Assembly: GCA_014706295.1 (NCBI GenBank)
Contig: JACSVZ010000037.1
Coordinates: 3,100,001-3,164,000 of the forward strand
DNA length: 64,000 nt
Direction: 5' to 3'
Source of the DNA: Lycocorax pyrrhopterus obiensis
Taxonomy: Eukaryota > Chordata > Aves > Passeriformes > Paradisaeidae
Position 1 is the stretch's first letter. Every line of letters begins with the position of its first letter. This document shows, piece by piece, positions 48,432-57,751 of this stretch. Both the position numbers and the translations under genes were made by a program. The notes beneath the pieces are model-generated. The model saw only the letters and a list, made by a program, of their open reading frames with translations. It was not told the origin of the DNA and made no database searches.

Positions 48432-51400
48432 TGCAGACGCAGGAGTGATCGACAGGGAGGAGAACGTGCGTTCGCAGAAAGAGGCCGCTGTCCAGGAGCC
48501 CATGGTGAGTAACCACAGCACCACAAAGCCACTCAGTGCCTTGGGAGGGACCTGAAAAATCATCTCATCCCACGCCCTGCCATGGGCAGGGACACTCTCC
48601 ACTATCCCAGGTTGCTCCAGCCTGGCTGGGAAAAGTGCTGCTGCCATGTTTCATCTGGCTCGGAGTAAGAATCCAAGAAATCGATAATGACCCAGAGGTT
48701 TCTATCATGTGCAACTCCAAACTCCTTGGATCTGGAGGGATTCAGAGGGATAACAAAGACTGGTTTGGGGATTTTTTTAACAAACAGGCTTGGTGAGGTG
48801 CAACCCAGTGCTCCAGGCCAGCGCTCCTGCTCGCTGGGGAAGGCATCGTTCTGCCTCCTGAGGGAACGTCCTGCCAGGTATTTCTTTTCTTGTCCAGATG
48901 CCAGATGATGCTGCAGATCCTGCCCAGGACCCCAATAACCAAGGTGAGGATGAGTTTGAGGAGGCTGAGCTGGAGAGACCCGACTTTGAGGAGAAGGTGG
49001 GAGGCTCGGAGAAGTTCAAGGAGCCCAGCGTTAAAGAAGAGTCCAAGGAGAAGCCACCAAAGGTGACTGACTGGGGACAACCAGCAGGGCCAGGGAGGGA
49101 TCCCCAGCTGTGGGTGGGTGGGCAGAGAGCTTAAGGACTGAAAGGAAAGCATCATATTCCTGGATGGATCCATAATCCCACTGTGAGGATGTGGCAGGCA
49201 GGAGAAAGCTCTTTGGCAGGTTGGTCAAAACCAGCCTAATTTTTCTTCCACTGGTTGTAATGGAGCTTGAAATTTACATTCCATAGGACTTTTTTGTTCT
49301 TTGTTTTGATTCTGCTTGTGTTTCTTACCAGTACAATCAGCTGTGCAAGTCCAGCTCCGGGGTAGAGTGGAGCAGAATAAGGAAAGGTGCCAGAGTTTAG
49401 GAAATTATCTTTCAGCCAAGTGCCAGAGCTTGCTCTGGCCTCGTCCTCTCTGCTTGCTGAAGTCCTCCCTGGCATTTGCAACACCTTCATGGCTGGAGAG
49501 ATGTGGAATAGGGCATGGCTCACTCCCAGCTGCTCCTGCAGAGGGGCTGAGACTCTTCATGCCCTTGGGACCAGAACCAGAGACAACAATCTGAGTCTGT
49601 GCTCGGGTTCTGGTCAGTGCAGCCCTGTCCAAGGCTCCTGGCAGCTGTGACAACATGTGAGAGCTCTGCCTCCTTGTTTGCCTCCTTGCAGATGGAATCC
49701 ATTTATTTCACAAAGTGTTTCTTGCTGCCTGAAGCCAGACTCTGCATCAGGGAAATGTTCATTTGTTTTGACAAGCAGCTGAACGTTTTAAAAAAGGAGT
49801 GTTTTATCTGTCAGGCTCTAAAATCATGATTAATAGTGGGATTAAGAAAGAAAAAAAAGAAATCCAGGCCAATGAAATCAAATAAAAGAGAGATGCTGGC
49901 AGCAGCAGAGCAACACCTCCCTGAGATTGGTGCAAATGTGGAAAGAATTAGTGACATAAATACCTGGCTTTCAGATCTGGCTGTGCTGTGCTCCCTAAAG
50001 CTCTACCCTAAGTAACTCAAAGTTTCCCCGAGTCCTGGGGCTTGAGGCAACAGCCCCGGGGCCCTCCTGCTGCAGGAGAGACCTCCCTCTCCAAGTGGCA
50101 GGAGCTGCCAGCAGGTGGGAAAAGAGACTGGGTGGAAAAATGGAGTTGGGGTTGCCTGATTGTCCCTCTGCTCCCCCTGATCCCCAGTGCAGCCCAGACT
50201 CCCAGACCTGGGGCTCTGGTCCAGGGAGCTGTGTCCCTGGTAGGGAATGGGAGCAGGCTGGGGCGCTCTCAACCGTGTCTGGCTGTGTTTTTCAGGATGC
50301 TGGCAGACCTGCCAAGCCCAGGGAAGACCCCCTGGATGACTACCAAGAAGATCAGGAGCAAGAAATTGTACGACACCAAGGTTCTTCCTCTTTCCCTCTC
50401 TGGTGTGGCGTCACCTGGGTGTGTTGGCAGCCAGGAGCTGGGGAGGACTCAGCTTTTAGGGACTCCAGGTCTGCTTCTGCCTGCTCAGTGAGGTCTCCAG
50501 AGCAAACCTGGAGCCCACTGCTCCCTTTTCCAGGTGTTCAGAGCACCCTTTGTGCTCTTTGTCCCGTCCTCCTTTCAGTCTGCATCCACCTGCAGCAGCT
50601 CAGCTGTGGGATACTTCCCAAGCAGCAACCGGGAGGAATCACAGGAGGAATCACAGGAGGAATCACGGGAGGAATCAGAGGCTGGGCCAGTGCAGCAAGG
50701 CCAGATCAATGTGTTTCTTCAAGCATGGGCTAGAGAGGATCACCCTGGTGCCTTCTGGCTCACAGAGAGAGAAATGAATCCTCTTCCAGCCTCATTCATT
50801 CTCTGCCTGCCCTTTGGGAGTGGCTCCTGAGGGTTTTTTCTGCAGTTTCCCCAGGATTGCTGAGGAGCTGAGGGTTTGGGCTGCCCGCTGGGAATGAAGG
50901 TAGTGGGGAAATAAGGGGTGCAGAGGTGGTGTCAGGTCTCCTTCCCCTGTGTGAATCCAGGCCTCTCGTAGGTGTCTACACTGGATTGTTGGAGCTAAAA
51001 GCATCCATGGAGGCTCTGCTGGCTGCTGCACGTCATGGGTGGGGTTTGTGACACGGTTTTAAATGTGGTGGATGTAGGATATCTGCCACTCATATCAGCT
51101 CCTCCTATCTGCTCCTCATATCAGCTCCTCGTGCAGCAGAGGCAACAGGCTGAGATGTCAAAGTTGCATTGTACTGCCAGGATATTAAATGTGCTTAAAA
51201 CACCCTGGCTGATCATGGCAACACCTCTGTGTCCTGCCAGTGACACCTGAAGGTCCCTGGCAGAGGTGGGTTCTTCCATGTTTTCCCGGCTTTCCAAAGC
51301 TGGGCTGCTTTGGTGGGACAGCCGTGCTCGGGAGCAGCGTGGTGTGCTGTCATGTAGGGTCTCCCTTTCCAGGCCTCGCTGATTTTTCCTTCCTGGCTGT

Positions 51401-51526
51401 TCCCTGTGCCCCCAGGAGGATCATGGAGGTGAGGTGGATGACAACGATGACCTGGAGCTTGTCCAAGAGCGGAGGGACCGTGCGGGAATGCAGGGAGCTG
51501 GCGGCAAGAAGGATGACTACTTCTGA
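32340..51526 (+). CDS. GOLIM4-like: GOLIM4-like Golgi integral membrane protein (14 coding exons, 591 aa)
   Basis: The spliced CDS is 1776 nt: 32340-32526, 35470-35544, 36728-36777, 38339-38392, 42163-42313, 43804-43886, 45044-45190, 45312-45572, 46132-46289, 48080-48273, 48437-48504, 48898-49062, 50296-50367 and 51416-51526. All junctions are GT-AG and in phase. The protein is type II: short basic cytosolic tail (SRRQK), one membrane segment at about residues 12-33, then a coiled coil (about 35-215) with VVYEHRSRLERSLQKE, DFLVYKLEAQEALNK and LREESKLLRKAHQE. A Pro/Gly/Gln-rich lumenal part and an acidic C-terminus with DPNNQGEDEFEEAE (487-500) follow. These match the GOLIM4/GPP130 family, which cycles between cis-Golgi and endosomes. 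Human GOLIM4 is longer, about 700 residues. The MIB2-FNDC10 location suggests a paralogue; the GOLM1/GOLM2 relatives fit less well. Confidence 0.9.
33097..33129. repeat. GGA microsatellite
   Basis: A near-perfect run of GGA/AGG triplets lies in intron 1, after GGGGAGGC. Confidence 0.9.
34838..34960 (-). mobile_element. CR1 fragment, inverted
   Basis: AGAATCAGAGAATTTTGGAT, then GCAAGGGACCCATTGGGATC and CCAACTCCTGGCCCTGGAC, is the reverse complement of a CR1 3' region. Confidence 0.75.
35470..35544 (+). CDS. GOLIM4-like: GOLIM4-like exon 2: coiled coil
   Basis: The acceptor is GCTCCCACAG and the donor GAAG|GTGAGT. The exon reads VVYEHRSRLERSLQKERGEH then KKTKE, very close to the corresponding GOLIM4 segment. 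Phase 1 in, phase 1 out. Confidence 0.95.
36728..36777 (+). CDS. GOLIM4-like: GOLIM4-like exon 3: coiled coil
   Basis: The acceptor is CTCCTGTTTCTAG and the donor AAG|GTAGGT. It reads DFLVYKLEAQEALNKEK, near-identical to GOLIM4. Phase 1 in, phase 0 out. Confidence 0.94.
38128..38179. repeat. 13-bp tandem repeat, four copies
   Basis: GTTCTTCGAAAAG, GTTCTTCAAAAAG and two copies of GTTCTTTGAAAAG stand end to end at 38128, 38141, 38154 and 38167. Confidence 0.95.
38339..38392 (+). CDS. GOLIM4-like: GOLIM4-like exon 4: coiled coil
   Basis: The acceptor is TTTTTCTCCCCAG and the donor AAG|GTAAGG. The 18 codons read QDSMNRYGALSSQHKILK, aligning with the QDSNSRYSAL segment of GOLIM4. Phase 0 on both sides. 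Confidence 0.93.
38393..42162 (+). other. GOLIM4-like intron 4
   Basis: This is the longest intron (3.8 kb). It carries a 10-bp tandem repeat at 38717-38774. I see no exon; open frames of 60-130 codons on either strand look random. Confidence 0.8.
38717..38774. repeat. 10-bp tandem repeat (TTTATAGCAC/T)
   Basis: TAGCATTTTA, TAGAATTTTA, TAGCACTTTA, TAGCATTTTA and TAGCACTTTA follow each other in exact 10-bp register. Confidence 0.95.
42163..42313 (+). CDS. GOLIM4-like: GOLIM4-like exon 5: coiled coil
   Basis: The acceptor is CTTCTCCTCCCCAG and the donor CAGG|GTGAGG. Residues 123-172 plus one base include LLDLQLQHNSLKLEHRK and FAQLQQEKDSEVTNLQ. The heptad pattern is regular. Phase 0 in, phase 1 out. 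Confidence 0.94.
42314..45043 (+). other. GOLIM4-like introns 5 and 6
   Basis: Intron 5 is 42314-43803 and intron 6 is 43887-45043. I looked in intron 6 for the extra coiled-coil exon expected from GOLIM4 and did not find a matching frame. Nothing else is recognised. Confidence 0.75.
43804..43886 (+). CDS. GOLIM4-like: GOLIM4-like exon 6: coiled coil
   Basis: The acceptor is CTTCTCCTCCTGCAG and the donor CAG|GTAACC. It reads DTVFKLREESKLLRKAHQEV then HSQLLNAQ, matching the TVYNLREENRQLRKAHQ stretch of GOLIM4. Phase 1 in, phase 0 out. Confidence 0.94.
45044..45190 (+). CDS. GOLIM4-like: GOLIM4-like exon 7: end of coiled coil and poly-Gly tract
   Basis: The acceptor is TTCTCCTCCCCTCAG. Residues 201-249 read AQMEEFRQLKEALQKMPGLR, then ten glycines (221-230) from (GGA)8 GGT GGG at 45104-45133, then a Gln/Pro-rich stretch. 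The donor AAG|GTGTGG is moderate. The frame would stay open for another 84 nt downstream, so a longer form with intron retention is conceivable. Phase 0 on both sides. Confidence 0.85.
45289..45309. repeat. TTCC microsatellite forming the exon 8 pyrimidine tract
   Basis: CCTTCCTTCCTTCCTTCC runs directly into the acceptor AG at 45310-45311. Confidence 0.9.
45312..45572 (+). CDS. GOLIM4-like: GOLIM4-like exon 8: lumenal Pro/Ala/His-rich region
   Basis: The acceptor follows a TTCC microsatellite (45289-45309). The 87 codons, residues 250-336, begin AFQASQENRPAGNALP and end RFTRTMNSLPNGNP. The composition is low-complexity and I cannot align it to GOLIM4 residue by residue. The donor is CCG|GTGGGT. 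The frame is fixed by both neighbours. Confidence 0.85.
45573..48079 (+). other. GOLIM4-like introns 8 and 9
   Basis: Intron 8 is 45573-46131 and intron 9 is 46290-48079. Intron 9 contains an AATAAA at about 47701 that may be fortuitous. No other gene or repeat family is recognised. Confidence 0.75.
46132..46289 (+). CDS. GOLIM4-like: GOLIM4-like exon 9: lumenal region
   Basis: The acceptor is GTGTCTCCTCTGCAG. Residues 337-388 plus two bases read EVKMEMRIQVRSHEESQ and on to GNRQVQMQ. The donor AAAG|GTTGGT (phase 2) is chosen over a GTGACA four bases later because only phase 2 joins exon 10 in frame. Confidence 0.82.
48080..48273 (+). CDS. GOLIM4-like: GOLIM4-like exon 10: lumenal acidic/proline-rich region
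   Basis: The acceptor is GTTTGGTTGCAG and the donor ATGG|GTATGG. It reads WKDLVSKVNAQMDEEQAHGY, then a Pro-rich run (QPPSPRRGPEQG) and an acidic end, ADEEELEM. Residues 389-453 plus one base; phase 2 in, phase 1 out. Confidence 0.88.
48395..48431. repeat. CTGTCC hexanucleotide microsatellite
   Basis: Six CTGTCC-type units precede CCTTGCAG and supply the pyrimidine tract of exon 11. Confidence 0.93.
48437..48504 (+). CDS. GOLIM4-like: GOLIM4-like exon 11
   Basis: The acceptor pyrimidine tract is a CTGTCC hexanucleotide microsatellite ending CCCTTGCAG. It reads DAGVIDREENVRSQKEAAVQ then EPM, residues 454-476. The donor is ATG|GTGAGT. Phase 1 in, phase 0 out. Confidence 0.88.
48505..48897 (+). 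other. GOLIM4-like intron 11
   Basis: This 393-bp intron has an inverted CR1 piece in its first third. Confidence 0.85.
48530..48632 (-). mobile_element. CR1 3' fragment, inverted
   Basis: CTTGGGAGGGACCTGAAAAA, then GCCATGGGCAGGGACACTC and ACTATCCCAGGTTGCTCCAG, is the reverse complement of the CR1 3' end. Confidence 0.85.
48898..49062 (+). CDS. GOLIM4-like: GOLIM4-like exon 12: conserved acidic family motif
   Basis: The acceptor is TCTTTTCTTGTCCAG and the donor AAG|GTGACT. Residues 477-531 include DPAQDPNNQGEDEFEEAELE, the best-conserved lumenal motif shared with GOLIM4, then a Lys/Glu-rich tail. Phase 0 on both sides. Confidence 0.92.
49240..49430. repeat. 191-bp direct duplication, copy 1
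   Basis: The segment from TTTTCTTCCACTGGTTG to AGTGCCAGAGCT recurs at 52912-53102 with the same length and three substitutions. It lies in intron 12. It matches no repeat family I know. Confidence 0.95.
50296..50367 (+). CDS. GOLIM4-like: GOLIM4-like exon 13
   Basis: The acceptor is CTGTGTTTTTCAG. It reads DAGRPAKPREDPLDDYQEDQ then EQEI, residues 532-555. The donor ATT|GTACGA (exon end 50367) is the one that keeps exon 14 in frame; a nearby CAAG|GTTCTT at 50380 would put exon 14 out of frame. Confidence 0.78.
50634..50682. repeat. 12-bp tandem repeat
   Basis: GGAGGAATCACA, GGAGGAATCACA, GGAGGAATCACG and GGAGGAATCAGA stand in tandem within intron 13. Confidence 0.93.
51416..51526 (+). CDS. 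GOLIM4-like: GOLIM4-like exon 14: C-terminus and stop
   Basis: The acceptor is CCTGTGCCCCCAG. Residues 556-591 read EDHGGEVDDNDDLELVQERR, then a Gly-rich end KKDDYF and TGA at 51524-51526. The 37 codons including stop close a CDS that is exactly divisible by three. Confidence 0.87.
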   Translation, partial: EDHGGEVDDNDDLELVQERRDRAGMQGAGGKKDDYF

Positions 51527-51960
51527 AAGCTGCTGAAGGAAAACGGGATACTGCAGGAACGAGGGGATGGGAACTCCCCCTGGGAACTGGCTCCTGTATT
51601 AAACACTGCCCAGAACAAAGGCAGGAGGAGGTAACTCTCTGCAGGCCCTCGCAGGGGGTTTGCAGACCAGAATTCCATCTCGGTGTGGGGCCGCCGCTGC
51701 CTCCCCGGGCGATTGGGAGCGCTCTCAGACTGGGAATGATCTTATCCTGCTGCTTTTCTTAGAAGCACTTTTTGATTTACTGTGTTCTCCACCCTCTTGT
51801 TTTTCACATCCCCTTTCGAAGCTGGAGAGGGTTTTTTTGGTGGGTTTTGGGGGGTGTTTTTTACCCCCCTGGGCAGCAGAGGGGTGCCTGAGCTGGTCCC
51901 TGGACTCACTCGACTGATCTCTAATACAAAGGAATCTGTCTTCATAAATTATTTTACTCA
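51527..51960 (+). terminator. GOLIM4-like: GOLIM4-like 3' UTR with poly(A) signal candidate
   Basis: ATTAAA at 51598-51603, 72 bp after the stop, is the first plausible polyadenylation hexamer. GT/T-rich sequence follows further on (51780-51860). A longer 3' UTR ending near 51960 is possible. The cleavage site is not determinable. Confidence 0.5.
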
Positions 51961-52911
51961 GTAGTGTTCCTTTAACACACACCCTTTGCTCCCCTCTGAG
52001 CAGGGTGGGGAGGGAATCAGAGGAAGTTTCCTGCTCTTTGTCTGGAGCTGTGCAGGAGCACCAACCATGGCCAGCAGTGTGTGTGTGTGTGGATGTGAAC
52101 ACCTGGCCTCCCTTCCTGGTGCAGAGACCCTCCAGAGACTCGGAGCAGATCCTTGTGGAGTTCTCCTTTCCTTGGCTTCGAGCTGTGGCAGTCCTGCTGG
52201 GCTCAGAGTGTCCCCATGGAATGCTGTGCATCTTCCCTGATGTCCTGGGCCCCTGGAGGCGAGGGCTGGCCTGAGCTAAGACAGGCTCTGCCTGGTGGGG
52301 ACAGGGACAGCCACACCAAGAAATGGGAAAGAAGGAATATTTGCAGCCCGACGAATGCAGTTCCAGCCCGTTTGGCTTATTTCCAGTCTCCCCGTGTTTG
52401 ACAGGGAGCTAAGATTAATTCTGCTCCTTTTTAATTGGCAAGTTGGGTATTTCTTGTGTCGGTGCAGTAGATTGAAACCTGTGGTACTTTACTTGGCCTC
52501 CAAAAGATCTCTTACCTGACCTCAGGGAGAAAGAAGGAACAGTCAGGTGGAATTTAAAACGAAAGGAAAATGGGCTTAATCATGATATGTCAAAGCCCAG
52601 GACCTGTTTTAAGTGATAAGAACAGGGCAGAGCTGTCACACCCCCTGCCCTGTGCCAGACCCTGTGTCTGAGCTGTCTCCTGCTTCCTCATCACCACATC
52701 GGACTCTGGGACCTCACTCATCAAACACAGCTTGTGGCTGAATGTCATCACCTGGTAAAAAATCAGAGCATCTTTGTTCTCTATTTGAATTAGTTGGGCT
52801 CTTTTTAATCCCTTGTTTGTGGCATATTTTGCAAGCACTTTTAGACACTGGGGAAAACAATATTTATTTCCCAATAAGCTCAGCCTTTTTCATTCTGACA
52901 GCACTGATTAT

Positions 52912-53102
52912 TTTTTCTTCCACTGGTTGTAATGGAGCTTGAAATTTACATTCCATAGGACTTTTTTGTTCTTTGTTTTGATTCTGCTTGTGTTTCTTAC
53001 CAGTACAATCAGCTGTGCAAGTCCAACTCCAGGGTAGAGTGGAGCAGAATAAGGAAAGGTGCCAGAGTTTAGGAAATTATCTTTTAGCCAAGTGCCAGAG
53101 CT
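52912..53102. repeat. 191-bp direct duplication, copy 2
   Basis: Same orientation as 49240-49430 and 3.67 kb downstream. The differences are AACTCCA for AGCTCCG and CTTTTAG for CTTTCAG. Confidence 0.95.
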
Positions 53103-54884
53103 GCTCATGGAGCCCAGCAAGGAGCTCCCTACAAAACTCTGGTGGGGTTTAAGATATCCAAAATGCCCAGAGATGGTTCATGCTGCGTTAGTGCTTTCTC
53201 CTGCCAGCCCTGCTGTGTGAGGCAAGGCTCCTCTATAAATAGCACGCTCACAGCACATCAGCTGCACTTGCAGTTGCTGCTTCAGAGCATCCTCATCAAA
53301 ACTGCCTCCCGTTCCCAGCTGGGCTGCTGAGCTGCTGTTGTTTCCCAGGTTGGAGCAGCATCCCTGACCACGCAGGCCGTGGCCCCAGTGCCAAAGCTCC
53401 GTGCCCAGGCTGCCCCAGCTGTGCTCAGCACGGCTCTCCCTGCCTGCTCCTCTCATTCACTGCTCTCCCTTAGCCTGGCACTGCCAGAGCGGGGAGGTTC
53501 AGCCCTCACCGGGAGTGAATCAAGCACTGGAAATAGAAGCCCGGTGGGGGTGAGGCTGCTCACTGATTCAGGCTGCAGGATAATCTAAATTAGGAGGCAG
53601 ATTCTCTGCGTTTGCATGTCTAGGATGAGTAATCCTCAAAGTTATGACTTGGAGGGAACTGTAGCAACTCAGGCCTGAATGCAAAGCTTGGAGGATGCTT
53701 TAGGAACCATATGTCATATGCTGCCCTTAGCTGAGAGCAAGCATCTCTGCCCTGGGGATTGCCTGTCCTGGCCATATCTGAGACTAAAATTAGCAGAGTG
53801 TTGCATAAATTGTGAGCTGTAGGTTGTCAGGGCTCTGTTACCCGGCTCACAGCGAGTCACCCCCGTTTTAATACTCGTTCACTGTTTCCTCTGAGAGGAG
53901 ACAACAAACCCAGTGGAGGAGAACCAGAAAAGCCAAAAGCCCGTGGTGCTGGGTCTGTCTGGAGGCCTGCAAAGCAATCTGGGATGCTGCTGGGTTGGAG
54001 ATGCTGCTGGGGGTTCAATGCTTAAAGCAGATCACGGGGTTTGGCCTGAGCAGCAGAATGTGGAAGCGATGACATGGAAAGGCCAGGCTGAGTTTTACTG
54101 CAGGCTGGGGCACAGAACAAGGTCTCAGGAAGCAGACGGATCGCTAAGAGAGCAAACAATGAGACAAAGGATTCACACGAAGCCAGCAGAGGCAGGCTGA
54201 CCAAGCCAAAGCACGTGGACTTGCTTGGCTGTGGCATAAATACTTGGGATTTTGCTCAGCGACACAGTGCAAGGCCAAAAGTGCAGCAGAAGGTGTAGTT
54301 AACCTGTAGTGTTATGAATTTTTTGATGGGTTCATGGCCTTCACTGCTGTGCCAACCATTTTCCTTCCCTGCATCACACTCCAGACCCTTGGATCTCCCA
54401 CCAGAACTCAGAGTGATTTGTTAATCACAAGCAACCACAGAGGCTGCTGCCAGATCTCTTCCCTGGACATGGAAACGATGATAGCTCTGGAATACAATCT
54501 GCTCTTCATCGCTGTCAGGGGAAGGACACAAAGTCTGAAGGAGGAAAAACTTGCTTGGTTTGGCTCCAGCCGCTTCCTGAACACGCTCACATTTCTCAGG
54601 AAGGGCCAGCAGGTCTCCAGTTTTGCATCCTGGCTGGAATTCCCCACGTAAATTTACCAAGAAGTGCCTTCAGCAGCACAGCACCTCTTCCTGCTCCAAT
54701 AACCAAGTGTTTTCCAAGCCATAACTCCACCTTCAGCTTCCTTTTCTATGCTGATGCTATTTTTTAATTGATTCCCATTGGTCCCTCTTGGTATCAAAAG
54801 AGATTTCTGGCAACTTTCCATAGGCTAGCAGACACCCCCATTAAATCTGGTTAAAAACTAGATGTGGAAACAACTTGCAGTACT

Positions 54885-54962
54885 TGATATTACTTAAATT
54901 AAAATTAAATTGAAATTAATTGAAAATTGAAATTAAATTAAATTGAAATTACTTACATTAAA
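54885..54962. repeat. AAATTGAAATTA-rich low-complexity run
   Basis: Successive AAATTAAA/AAATTGAAATTA words, almost without C or G. Confidence 0.85.
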
Positions 54963-55332
54963 CATTTCCTTAGGAGCCAGACAGTTGAAAAATCCAGCAG
55001 GAGAAGGTGTCCTGATGTCAGACCATTCATGTTCAATGCAGCAGAAAGCAAAATTATTGAAACAAATTCCACACTGCTGCAAATTACACTCTGTGTATAT
55101 GCAAGCATCACCTCCCATGCATGATTTGGGTTTGGTTTTGTTTAGGCTATGCAATAAAAATAGGCCTCGGGATCTTATTTTTGTTGTATTTTCGACTTGC
55201 ATAAGATAATCGAAATTTTGTTTTTAAAGAAAACTTACAGTGAGCTGCAGATCTTGTGTTCCCAAATAGGTAACACAGTGAAGAACTACAGCAGTGTGTT
55301 TAGGCACATTTCTGAGGGTCTGACAAAGTAAT

Positions 55333-55460
55333 ATGTTAATTATTCTATTTTACAAGTTAAATATAGACAAATGCTTATGTTTTGCTATAAAATCTGGAAC
55401 ACAACTCTATGTAAAACCTGATCAAAACAAACAAAAAGAAATGCCGCGCTTTTTTTCCTG
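55333..55460 (+). repeat. diverged interspersed repeat, copy A
   Basis: It shares GTTAAATATAGACAAATGCT, then TATGTAAAACC, with 56141-56285. The family is unknown to me. Confidence 0.75.
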
Positions 55461-56131
55461 CTACTCAGAAAACAAAGGACTTAAAGCAACTTTTACCAAT
55501 TTAACAGCTCAAAGGATCTCCAAACACTGTTTAAGCCTGTATTTTTATTATTGCTTCATTAGGGCTCTTTTCTTTCCACATTCAGACAAGTCAATACTCT
55601 CGTGTACCTCTCTCATGGTGGTTCAGAGAACATTAATTATGGTGTAATGCTGGGATGGAGCACTGCCGTCTCCTCCTGTGCTGCAAAATCAACTGCTGGC
55701 TCCGCATCCAGGGATGGAGGGAGGGCTGGTCCTGCTGCAGAGGGAGGAAATGGCATTTGGGGGAAGCAGCAGGAAGAGGAATATCCTTGTTCCTTCTGTC
55801 TCGGGGTGTGCACTAAGACCCAGAGTTATCCCTGCTCTCAGCTGACCTCCTGGGAGGCTCTCGTGTCTTTCTCCCTGTATTACATCCTTGTCGGGTTTAT
55901 CTGAATTCCCAAAGCCAAGAGGTTAAAGCAGCCTGGGTGTGCGGTTATCGCCATTTCAAAAATAAAATAAAATCCGTGGAAGCTCCATTTCTTTGAACAA
56001 GGTTTGCATCAGCTGAAGGGGAGCTCTGTCACCTTCCCCAGCCCTGCCACGGACCGAAGCCCTGCTGGTGTCAGCCCCCGGGGACAGAGGCACCTCCCGG
56101 CCATCCACAGCCACACTTCTGGGGGTTTTAA

Positions 56132-57751
<1,620 letters not shown>

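Larger units (their letters stand above)
49063..51415 (+). other. GOLIM4-like introns 12 and 13
   Basis: Intron 12 (49063-50295) contains the first copy of a 191-bp direct duplication (49240-49430). Intron 13 (50368-51415) contains a 12-bp tandem repeat at about 50634-50682. Confidence 0.8.
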
